NCBI RefSeq assembly: GCF_029784165.1
Contig: NC_073696.1
Location: forward strand, 100,866,065-100,930,064
Reading direction: 5' to 3'
Source: Wyeomyia smithii
Lineage: Eukaryota; Arthropoda; Insecta; Diptera; Culicidae
Length of the DNA stretch: 64,000 nucleotides
In this document: piece by piece, positions 22,890 to 33,840 of the stretch
Layout: each line of letters opens with the position of its first letter
Numbering within the stretch: the first letter of the stretch is position 1
Made by a program: the position numbers and the translations under genes
The notes under the pieces: model-generated
What the model saw: the letters and a program-made list of their open reading frames with translations, nothing else
Told to the model about the DNA's origin: nothing
Databases searched by the model: none

Positions 22890-23545
22890 GACCGTTTAGC
22901 CGAAGTTTTCGTTCGGTCGGTAAATATTGTGATTAATGGAAACGCGATGTATACTTTCAAAAGAATCGCGTCGGCCAACGTGCATTTGCTTCCTCGAAGG
23001 TACTCGGGTTTTGATAATAGACAAACAATCTACGAGTAGTAGATGCTTTTTCGCGCGCATTGTAAGCAGAGGGTCGCGGTGTTTGGCAACAAAGATACTT
23101 ATCGTTTGTTTTCGTAATTAGCAAACTTCGCGCGCAACATCGTTCAATTCCGTCAATTACTACGGTGACATAAAAACACAAACTTTTCTTTCCACCGCAG
23201 TCGCGGCGATGCAAAGATAAACTCGGTCTGACCGTTTGGCCGAAGATCGTCCCCTTTGCTTCTATAGTTGCTTATACCCTTCAAAATTCGCGCCTGCTGA
23301 ATTGCATTTGCTTTCTTCGGGGTACTTGGGAATAGTAATAGACAAATATTCAAACACATGGATGCTTCATGTGGTGAACTGTATTCGCGTATTCGATTGT
23401 AAAAACCCGCGAGAGGTACTCATTGTTCGTCTTCGCAATGAGTTTACTTCGCCCGCAATACTGTCCAGCTCAGTCACTTACTACAGTGGAACAACCTTCC
23501 CTTTTCATTGCAGTCATGGAGATGCACAGGTAAAATCGGTCTCCG
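22890..23545 (+). repeat. diverged tandem duplication, ~340-bp units
   Basis: GACCGTTTAGCCGAAG at 22890 and GACCGTTTGGCCGAAG at 23230 start two units that match in order: GTGCATTTGCTTCCTCGAAG against TTGCATTTGCTTTCTTCGGG, an AATAGACAAA stretch, TAGATGC/GGATGC, a TTCGTAAT/TTCGCAAT block, CAATTACTACGGTG against CACTTACTACAGTG, and GCAGTCGCGGCGATGCAAAG against GCAGTCATGGAGATGCACAG. Divergence is high, so the duplication is old. No coding function is visible. Confidence 0.65.
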
Positions 23546-23822
23546 ACAACAACGACTGTTACACTTCATTCCTTACAGTATCTTTCCTTACCATAACGAT
23601 CTAAAGGACGTGGCCGGCGTCGTTATCGATCCATACAAAGCGCAACTTCACTAGCTCAGACCGATCACCGAGGAGCAACTACAAACTGTGCGCTCGTCAA
23701 GCTCAAAACAGCAAGCTCAGACTGTTTTCTTTTTATTGGGGGTTAGGAGAGAACAAACAAGACACAAAACAAATAACTGGTCGCTTAGAAAAACAAATTG
23801 AAAAGCATGAAAATAGAACATA

Positions 23823-24304
23823 CTAAAGTCTTTTTTTTTTTACGCGGGCGGTACGTTGTGCGTAAAAAAATCCACGTGGAAAACCGCGTGAAAACACGTA
23901 AATGTTAAATCCGCGTAAAAAAATTGGGCAAATACCAAAATCCGCGTAGGAAAAAAACTTCATTTGCTAAACGTTTTTAATAACTTCTGCTAAATTCTTT
24001 CAAAAAGAATCAATAGCAATGTTATTTCCGCATGTGAATCGAGCTGAAATTCAAGAAAAAATATAAAAAGGTTAGGTAAAATCAGTGAATATTCAGTAAT
24101 TGGATTAAGTAAACTCAACTGACACTCTAAATAAATGATTCGATAACGAAAAACCAATAAAAACATAACGTGTAAAAAACTACTTTTCTGGGAAATCCGC
24201 GGAGAAAAAAAACTTGTGAATTCCGAAATCCGCGTAAATTTCGCTCAAATTTCAGAATCAACGTAAAAAGAGACGCCTAAAAACCGCGTGAAAAGACCTT
24301 TGTG
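23823..24304. mobile_element. probable TA-flanked MITE with TCCGCGTAAA repeats
   Basis: The ends CTAAAGTCTTTTTTTTTTTA-CGCGG (left) and CACAAAGGTCTTTTCACGCGG (inward from the right) form an imperfect TIR and are flanked by TA (23821-23822 and 24305-24306). The interior contains many copies of TCCGCGTAAAAAA-like text on one strand. No coding capacity. Confidence 0.55.
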
Positions 24305-24479
24305 TAATTTCGAACAACCAGAACACAAAGAAGAACATGGAAAACGTAAAAAAAAAAAGAAAACAACAGAGTTTTAACCTTCCAAAGGCCCTCTACAGAA
24401 TGACTGAGTACTTGCAGTCATTTCGGAGTAATTTTTCATTCGGCAAGCCCCGCCTTGAAATAATATTAAAGCCTTATAG

Positions 24480-24790
24480 CAGCGATTCTCAACCTTGGGT
24501 ACGCGTACCCCTGGGGATACATCGAAAGCCTTCAGGGGGTACGCGAAAGAAAAATCAGTAATGGCGGACAAAGCAATTTTGCTCTAAAATACTTCATTTG
24601 TTTTTCAATCTTAAAACATGATTGTGGCAAACAGATAAACCATAGTTCAATTTGAAACCTAAACAAGACTACCACAACATGATATACCACTACTCTCCCC
24701 CACTCTGCGTAAACATTCCAAGCCAGGGTACAAACGATTTGAAAAATATCGCCAAGGGGTACGCGAACAAAAAAAGGTTGAGAACCGCTG
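24480..24790. mobile_element. hAT-type MITE, 311 bp
   Basis: The ends CAGCGATTCTCAACCTTGGG and (inward) CAGCGGTTCTCAACCTTTTT share CAGCGRTTCTCAACCTT. The 8-bp target duplication CCTTATAG is perfect (24472-24479, 24791-24798). GGTACGCG and GTACCCCT-type motifs recur subterminally. This is the classical CAG-ended hAT MITE pattern. Confidence 0.9.
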
Positions 24791-25074
24791 CCTTATAGGT
24801 ACTATTACTATTTCCAGACTTTCAACTGATTTGAAAAATCTTCATAAAAAATTACCCGTATTCGATGATCATTCTTTGTTTTATTAATTGAATAGAAGAG
24901 TGGCAACACGAGAGGAAAGCCATAAATAAATTATGGAATGAATAACTAGACGAATAAATCTTACAATATACATACATATGTACCAAAATATAGTCGAAAA
25001 TAGTGACAGTGTGCCAAACTTGTAATAAATAATTGAAGTGTTTTCAATAGCTTCCGCAAATCCAACACTAAAAA

Positions 25075-27457
25075 CCTAAATTAATCCACCTAGCGGTCAG
25101 ACTCAGCCTTTCTCATTCAAACTTATTATTTGTAAAAATAGATTTACATGAATGCTTAAATCCAATAAAGGTATTTATATTCACTCATTGGGTTCTAAAA
25201 TATTGATGTTTTAATTGAAGTATAAAATATGAAATTTTACGTAATGTTAATGCTTAAGAAATTAAAGAAATTGCTCTTAATTTCGAACAATTTAACCACG
25301 AGCGATACCGGGAACGCTGAACCCATGTATATTGATCAAAGCAGCATATCAAATTGTTATGGAAAAATGTTATTTGAAGGTTTGAGATTATTTTTTGGAG
25401 GATTTGGACCACTGCGACCATTATTTTGATCTTTTGTGGTATAAGTTTGAGATATGACTCGTTTGTATGACACTAGTTAAGTTCAAATGAGTCGTGCAAT
25501 ACTTGAGATAATAGACTTTGGTTGTTTTACCAATTTAATACATAACGATTGCTTAAGTTTGATTACAATCAAATGAAAAGGGAACGTATAGGGCAGCCAA
25601 ACTTTAAAACCATGTGTTCAATCATAATTCATCAGTTAACCCTTAACTAGCCCGTTCATCCAAGCCCGTTCAGTCCAAGTAGTCTTCGGAAAATGTTTCT
25701 TTACATAGCTGGATTTCACATTTTTAAACATAACAGGCAAAGTAATTATCCGTTTGCAAAAAAAATCTATAGGGTCTTATTGGACAACAAGACCTTCCAT
25801 ATGACACTGATTTTATGAAAATCGGTCCAGCCATTTCTGAGAAACATGAGTGAGATTAAATAGTCTCCAGAACACGTTTCTTTCCATAACTTCTGAACCA
25901 CACGTTTAAGCTTCATAAAATTCAAAAGTTAAGGGTTAAGTTTTTAGGTAGCCCGTTCATTTGAAACCAATTTTGTTCAAATCGGTTGTGTAGTTTCTGA
26001 GATATTGATGTTTCGTGATTTTTACATTTTGATACATAACTTCTAAACTATAAATCAGATTACAATAAAATTCAATAGAGTCTTATAGGGCTACTAGACC
26101 TTTCATTTTCACAATTAATTTCATTGAAATCACAACTTTCGGCCCTTTTGATACACGACATTCGGCCCTTTTGAGCACTTTTATACCTTTGGTTTTTGCA
26201 GTGATTGCTATACCTTTCTAGGAGAAAGGCAAAAAGTGAAATGATAGAAATGTATTTTTATTTCAACTTCAATCCTGAGCAAGGCCGCAAACATTGAAAT
26301 AGTACAATATCAAATTTAAATGATGTTAAGGTCACATATTTCGATCGTAGCTATAGTTTTAAACAGTCTGCGCGTAACGTTTCTTTCTATAACTTTCAAA
26401 CTACATGTTTAAATATTATGTTTAAGGGTTTAAAAGCCCATTAATTTGAATTCAACTTTGATCATAGCTTCTGAGATATCAGAGCGATTTTTAAATTCTG
26501 ACGCAGCGCCAAAACTAAAAGTTTGATTACAATTCGAAATTCAATAGCAACTTAAGCGGCAAATAGACCCTTCATTTGACACCAAGATAGAAAGAATCGG
26601 TCAGACCATCTATGAGAAAAGTGAGTGCGAAAAAAAGGTGCACATACACACGTACACACCCACACACAAACATATACACCTATACATGCATACATGCAGA
26701 AAATGCTTGATTCGTTAAACTGAGTCGAGTAGTATATGACATTCGGCCATTTGGAACACTTTTCTACCTTTTAATTAGCCAGTGATCGTTGGGAGAAAGT
26801 CAATATGTTTACTTTCATTATGTGATTTCACATTTTTATAAACAACGGACAAACTTACAATCCGATTACAATGAAATTCAATAGCAACCTATGGGGCAAC
26901 TAGACCTTTCATTTGACACTAATTTTGTGAAAATCGGTTCAGCCATCTCTGAGAAAAATGAGTGAGTTTAAACAACCTCAGGATAACTTTTCTTTGCATA
27001 ACTTTTGAACCATATGTTCAATCATAACGAAATTTAAAAGTTAAGGGTTCTGGGGACAGCCCAATCATTTGGAACCAGTTTTATTGAAATCGGTTGTGTG
27101 GTTTCCAAGATATTGATGTTTCGTGATTTTTACATTTTGATACAAAACCTCTAAACTAAAAATCCGATTACAATGAAATTTAATAGCAACCTATGGCGCA
27201 ACTAGACCTTTCATTTGCAATTAATTCCATGAAAATCGGTCCAGCCATCTCTGAGAAAAGTGAGTGAGAAAAAAAAGTTGCACATACACACACACACACA
27301 CACACACTTACACACATACACACATACATACATACATACAGAAAATGCTCAGTTCGTCGAAAGAAATCGAGTGGTATATGACATTCGGCCATTGGGACCA
27401 CTTTTATACCTTCGGTTTTTCCAGTGATTGCTATACCTTTCTAGGAGAAAGGCAAAA
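25075..27457 (+). mobile_element. element A, multimeric copy
   Basis: The 5' end is CCTAAATTAATCCACCTAGC at 25075. The 3' end carries the palindrome CCTTTCTAGGAGAAAGG followed by CAAAAA, seen twice, at 26212-26236 and 27433-27457. After the first 3' end the sequence resumes with internal element A text (GAAATGATAGAAATG) rather than a new 5' end. The interior is a ladder of degenerate direct repeats around AATCGGTTCAGCCATCTCTG and AATCGGTTGTGTAGTTTCTG. No protein is encoded. Subterminal GCCTTTCTC (5') and GAGAAAGGC (3') are inverted. Helentron-like or other non-autonomous origin is possible. Confidence 0.75.
27281..27340 (+). repeat. CA microsatellite inside element A
   Basis: (CA)n with interspersed CATA units, always found between a GAGTGAG motif and ACAGAAAATGCTCAG in element A copies. 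Equivalents lie at 29679-29742, 31131-31189, 33959-34005 (as TG), 37329-37362 and about 61047-61063. Confidence 0.9.
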
Positions 27458-28383
27458 AGCTAAAAATAATAGAGTATTTGTTCCATTTTCATCTCATTGA
27501 GCCGATATTCACGAAGAATGCACAGATTAAACACTAAATTTTCACGAAAGCATTGAATAAATTAACAAAAAACGCTTACGTGCTCTTATAGAATCGCCCA
27601 GCATTGTATATTTACCATTTTCCACAACGTTTTCATATCCATCTCAAAACTTAAATCACTGCTAAATTATTCATCTCATGACGCCCCCATATTTATCACA
27701 CTGTTAATCATGAATGAATCACGTTCATGAATGCACGTAGCCGCAGACCGTTGTAGTAGGTTACCTAGGTATCCGCGGTAGTTGTTTACGCGCAAAATTG
27801 GTAACCTAGGTAACCACTGCAGTGCTTTATGTCAAGTCTGTCGGAATAATTCAACATTTTCAGCATGATTTTTTCGTATTAGCAGAAACTGATTTGGCAA
27901 CTTTTTATTACATACAGTTGAAATTTAGGATTTGTGAAAATTCATCTCATGTATCTCTGCTAATTTAAGCTAGTTTTTGAAAATTCGAGGTGAACAATTC
28001 GAAGATTGAAGTATTTATAGTGTAGTGAGTGATTTTGTTCAGTGATTGAAATAAAAAGGGGTCCACTAGTGATGAGAAAAACTTTGGTTGGCTGCTGAAC
28101 GAGTCCCGTATTTCTGAAGCAGGTGATTGAAATAAATGAGTTTTTAAGTGCAGATGCCCGACTATAATATCAAATTTAAAGCTTTTAAGTGAGTTTTTGC
28201 GAATTCTGCTTTATGAGAAATTTAAAGTGAACTAAGAAGAATCCATTCCATGGATTAGTAGATTGGTTTAGTTAGAAAAAATGCGTTTTTTACTGTTTTT
28301 ATTGGGTTTTCATGTTGTATAAAATGAATATGTGGGCTGAGATGAATTATGGAACAGTTCCCATGATAATAAAAAACTTAAAA
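27458..28383. other. spacer between element A copies, no gene
   Basis: Unique-looking AT-rich DNA. One short palindromic pair is present: GGTTACCTAGGTA near 27760 and GGTAACCTAGGTAACC near 27810. Confidence 0.4.
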
Positions 28384-31307
28384 CCTAAATTAATCCACCT
28401 AGCGGTCAGACCCAGCCTTTCTCATTCAAACTTATTATTTGTAAAAATAGAATCACATGAACGCTTCAATCCAATAAATGTGTATTCACTTTTTGGGTTC
28501 TAAAATAATGATGTTGTAATAGAAGCATAAAATATGAAATTTTAAGTAATGTAAATGCTCAATAAATAGCGAAATAAAGAAATGACTTTAAATTTCGAAC
28601 AATTCAATCACGAGCGATACCAAGAACATTCAAATGGTACGATACCACATTGAAATTATATTGTGGCCACATATATTGATCAAAGCAGGCATAGTTTTAA
28701 ATAGCCTTTGAATTTCTTTTCTTTCCATAACTTTTGAACCACATATCAAATTGTTATGAAAATTGTTATTTGTAAGTTTGAGAGATGACTCGTTCGTATG
28801 ACACTAGTTATGTTCAAATAAGTCGTGTAATCTTTGGGTAATAGACTTTCGTTGTTTTATTGACAATTTAATACATAACGGTTGCTTAGTTCGATTATAA
28901 TCAAATGAAAATGGAACGTATAGGGCAGCCAAACTTTGAAACCACGTGTTAAATAAAAATTCATCAGTTAACCTTTAACTAGCCCGTTCATCTGATAATA
29001 ATATTGATCAAATCGGTTGCGTACTTTCTGAGATAATGAAGTTTCGTGATTTTCACAATTCGGTACATTACAGACAAAGTTACAGTTCGATTACAGTAAA
29101 ATTCAATGGGGTGTTATGAGCCATCTAGACCTTTCATTTGACACTAATTTCGTGAAAATCGGTTCAGCCATCTCTGAGAAAAGTGAGTGAGTTTATGTAT
29201 TCTTCGGAATATGTTTCTTTTCATAGCTAGATTTCACATTTTTAAACATAACAGGCAAAGTAATAGTCCGATTGCAAAAAAATCAATAGAGTCTTATGGG
29301 GTAACTAGACCTTTCATATGACACTGATTTTGTGGAAATCGGTACAGCCATCTCTGAGAAACATTAGTGAAATTAAACTATTTTCAGAAGACGTTTCTTG
29401 TCATAACTTTTGAACCACATGTTCAATCTATATAAAATTCAAAAGTTGAGGGTTTTTTAAGATAGCCCGTTCATTTAATACCAATTTTATTGAAATCGGT
29501 TGTGTGGTTTCTGAGATATTGATGTTTCGTGATTTTTACATTTTTAAACATAACCTCTAAAATAAAAATGTAATTACAATGAAATTTAATATATGGCTAC
29601 TATAACTTTCATTTGCATATAATTTCATTAAAATCGGTCCAGCCATCTCTTAGAAAAGTAAGTGAAAATAAAAATCTGCACATACGCACACATACGCATA
29701 CACACACACACACACACATACACACACACACACACACATACAGAAAACGCTCAGCTCGTCGAACTGAGTCGAGTGATATATGCCATTCGGCCCTTTGGAG
29801 CACTTTCATATCTTCGGTTTTGCAAGTGATTGCTATACCCTTCTAGGAAAAAGGCAAAAAGTTAAAAAAATTATTAATAAGGAGTAAAATATTCGTGCTG
29901 AAAAAATAGCGAAATGAAAGAAATGACATCGAATTTCGTGTACTTCAATCACGAGCAATACCGAGAACGTACGAATAGCACAATACCAAATTTAAATTTT
30001 GTTGAGGCCATATGTTTTGATCAAAGCAGTTACAGTTTTAAATAGTCTTTGAATTTCGTTTCTTTTCATAACTTTCGAACCACATATCAAATTGCTATGA
30101 AATTTCTTACTTGATAGTTTGAGAGACAACCCGTTCAAATGACACTAGATATGTTCAAATAAGTCGTCATCTTTGAGATAATAGACTTCCGTTGTTTTTA
30201 TAATTCAATACAGAACGGTTGGAATAAAAATACGATTATAGTCAAATAAAATGGGAGCCTATAGGAAAGCCAAACTTTTTATTTGACACTAAGATTGTTG
30301 AATTTAGTTCAGCCATTTTTGGGAAAACGAGTGAATTTGAAAAGTCACCGGAACATGTTTCTTTTCACAATTTTTGAACCACGTGTTTGATCACTATAAA
30401 ATTCATCAATTAACCTTTAACTAGCCCGTTCATTTGATACCAATATTGTTCAAATCGGTTGTGTACTTTCTGAGATAATGAAGTTTCGTGATTTTCATAT
30501 TTTGATACATTACAGAGGAAGTAACAGACCGATTACATTGAAATTCAATAGGGTGTTATGAGGCAGCTAGACCTTTCATTTGACAGTAATTTCGTGGAAA
30601 TCGGTTCAGCCATTTCTGAGAAAAGTGAGTGAGTTTAAGTAGTCTTCGGAATATGTTTCTTTTCATAGCTGGATTTCACATTTTTAAACATATCAGGCAA
30701 AGTAATAGTCCGATTGCAAAAAAAATTAAAAGGGTCTTATGGGGTAATTAGACCTTCCAAATGACACTGATTTTGGGGAAATCGGTTCAGCCAGCTCTGA
30801 GAAACATGAGTGAGATTAAACACTCTTCAGAACACGTTTCTTTAAATAACTTCTGAAGCACACGTTCAACCTTCATGAAACTCAAAAGTTAAGGGTTTTT
30901 TAAGTAGCTCGTTCATTTAAAACCAGTTTTGTTGAAATCGGTTGAGTAGTTTCTGAGATAATGATGTTTCGTGATTTTCACATTTTTAAACATAGCCTCT
31001 AAACTAAAAATCCGATTGCAATGAAATTCAATAGGGTCTTATGAAGCAACTAGACCTCTCATTTGCAATTAATTTCATGAAAATCGGTTCAGCCATCTCT
31101 GAGAAAATCGAGTGAGATTGGGAGAGCGTTACATACACACACATACACACACACATACACACACACATACACACACACACACACATACAGAAAATGCTCA
31201 GCTCGTCAAACTAAGTCGATTGATATACGAGGTTCGACCCTTTGGAGCACTTTTATACCTTTGGTTTTTTCAGTGATTGCTGTACCTTTCTAGGAGAAAG
31301 GCAAAAA
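28384..31307 (+). mobile_element. element A, multimeric copy
   Basis: The 5' end is CCTAAATTAATCCACCTAGC at 28384. The first 3' hairpin is at about 29834-29860 (slightly mutated, CCCTTCTAGGAAAAAGG). The sequence then resumes in internal element A text and reaches a second, intact hairpin end at 31283-31307. The internal repeat ladder and CA tracts (29679-29742, 31131-31189) match the copy at 25075. Only 12 bp separate its end from the next 5' end at 31320. Confidence 0.75.
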
Positions 31308-32022
31308 CATTAGTAAAAACCTAAATTAATCCACCTAGCGGTCAGACCCAGCCTTTCTCGTTCAAACTTGTTATTTGTAAAAATAGATTTACATGAACGC
31401 TACAATCCAATAAATGTATTTTCACTCTTTAGGTTCTAAAAAATTGATGTTGTAGTCTATATACGTATAAAAATGCAGTCCGATCTGTCTGTCTGTCTAA
31501 TCCATATAGGCTCGAAAACTACCGAACCGATCGACGTGAAAATTTGTATGTAGGGGTTTATGGTGCCGATAAAGGTTCCTATGATAGTTTAAGACCCCTT
31601 CTTTTTCTGGAAGGGAGGGGTTCCATACAAATGGAACACAAATTTCTGCACATCTCGAGAACTAATCAACTAAATGGAACCAAATTTGGGAGGTAAATGT
31701 TTTTAGTGGTAGAAAACATGTCCATAATGTTTTGACACCCCTCTTTCTTTCGGAAAGGAGGGGTGCCATACAAATGAAAAACAAATTTCTGCACATCTCG
31801 AGAACTAACCAACTAAAATGGAACCAAATTTGTTTTTAGAGGTAACAAATATGCCCATAATGGTTCGACGCCCCTCCCTTTTCTGGAAGCACATGTTTTT
31901 GCACAAGTTTCTGTACGTCTCACGAATAATCAACTAAATATAACCATGGTTTGGTAGGTAAATGTTTTTAGTGGTAACAAATATGTTCCATAATCGACCT
32001 CAGGCAACATTTTGGATTGTAA

Positions 32023-33375
32023 GATGGCAACATCCGGTTTCTGGAAAACAGCCTAAAATGGCCGATTTCCACCCAATATAATAATATCCGGATCTAGAAT
32101 GATACACAGGAGCTAAAATCGATCACAGATACCATTTTGAATTCTAAGATGGCGACTTCCGGTTTCTGAAAAACAGCAGAAAATGACCTAATACCGTCCC
32201 AATATGAGTGTTTCTTCAATCAGTATGACGTTCAAAATCCAGAAATTGTCTCAAAATGCCATTATGAATTCCAAAATGGCGACTTCCGGTTTCAGAAAAC
32301 AGCGGCAAATGACCAAATACCACCCAATATGGGTATTTCCGGAATCGTAATGATGCACTGGACCCACAAATCGACTTCAGACAACATGTTGAATTGTAAG
32401 ATGGCAACTTCCGATTTCTGGAAAACAGCCTGAAGTGGACGATTCTCATTATATATGAGTATCTCCGGAACCAGAAAGCTGCTCAGAAGCTAAAAATTGA
32501 TCACAGACACAATCTTGAATTTTAAGATGGTGACTTCCAGTGTCTGGCAAACAGCCGGAAATGAGCAAATACCATCCAAAATGAATGTTTCTGGAACCAG
32601 AATCACGCCCAGATGACAGAAATTGATTTCACAGAAAATTATATAGCCCAAAATGACGACTTTCGGTTTCTAAAAAACAGCCCAAAGTGACCAAATACCA
32701 CCCAATATGAGTATTTCCGGAGCCAGAACCTCAGACCTCAGACACCATTATGAATTGTAGGATGGCAACTTCTGGTTTCTGGAAAACAGCCAAAAATGGC
32801 CGGTTTCCGTCTAACATGAGTATCTCCGGATCTAGAATGATGCACAGCAGCTGAAATCAATCACAGACCCCATTTTAGATTTTAGGCTGGCGACTTCCGG
32901 TTCCTGGGAAACTGCCGAAAATGATCGAATTACACCCAGAATGAGTGTTTCTTCAACCAGAATGACGCTCAGAGGCCAGAAATTATATTAAATACCATTT
33001 TGAAATCCAAGATGGCGACTTCCGGTTTGTGAAAAAAAGCCTAAATTAACCAAATACCATCCAATATGAGTATCTCTGGAACCAGAATGATGCAATGAGC
33101 GAACAATTGACCTCAGGCACCATTTTGAATTGCTAAATGGCAACTTTTAAGAAATAGTCGAAAATGACCAAATAATACGCAACATGGATATTTCCGTAAT
33201 CGAGATGATGCATTGAAAGCAAACATTGACCTTGGACATCATTTTGAAATTAAAGACGACCACTTTTAGTTTCTGAAAAACATTCAAAATAACTAAATCC
33301 ATCCCAATATGGGTATTTCCGGTGTCAGATTGATGCCAGAAAATCTGCTGAAAATGACCGAATACCACCCAATAT
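32023..33375 (+). repeat. satellite, ~125-bp units, about 11 copies
   Basis: A GATGGCGACTTCCGGTTTCT-like motif recurs at 32023, 32148, 32275, 32400, 32526, 32652, 32761, 32887, 33011, 33135 and 33255. Spacings are mostly 124-127 bp with one of 109 and one of 120. Other unit landmarks are ACCACCCAATATGAGTATTT, a CCGGAACCAGAATGATGCA region and CACCATTTTGAATT. Units have diverged from each other by point changes; no frame runs through them. Confidence 0.85.
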
Positions 33376-33840
33376 GAATATATGCAAAATAAAGGCGATG
33401 TACAGGAGCCAAAAGTCGAGGATGATGTCATTTCGATAAAAACAATCATTTCAAACGATTTGTTATTTGACTTTGATCATATTATAAAGCCGATTTGTCG
33501 TGCATTTGCAGACTTGAAACACATCGCAAGGAATCAATGAATTTGGAACGTTCAAATAGAACGACACCACATTTAAATTATGTTGAGGCCACATATATCG
33601 ATCAAAGCAGGTATAGTTTCAAATAGTCTTTGAATTTCTTTTCTTTCCATAACTTTTGAGTTACATATCAAAATGTTATTTAGATGAAGAAAAAAAATTG
33701 TTATGAAGTTTGATATTTGTAAGTTTGAGAGATGACTCGTTCGTATGACACTAGTCAGGCCCGGATTTGAGGGGGGGCAAAGGGGGCAAATGCCCCGGGC
33801 CTCTCGATTCAAGGCCCCCCCCCTAGTCCTTGGGCGACCT

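Noticed and set aside
27180..27401. VCVCVCV-type frames over the CA tracts (also at 29609, 37227 and 60944)
   Set aside because: They translate microsatellites inside element A; the same frame recurs only because the repeat recurs.
32023..33375. CRISPR-like array
   Set aside because: Regular ~125-bp spacing, but whole units are repeated rather than short repeats with unique spacers, and the genome is eukaryotic.
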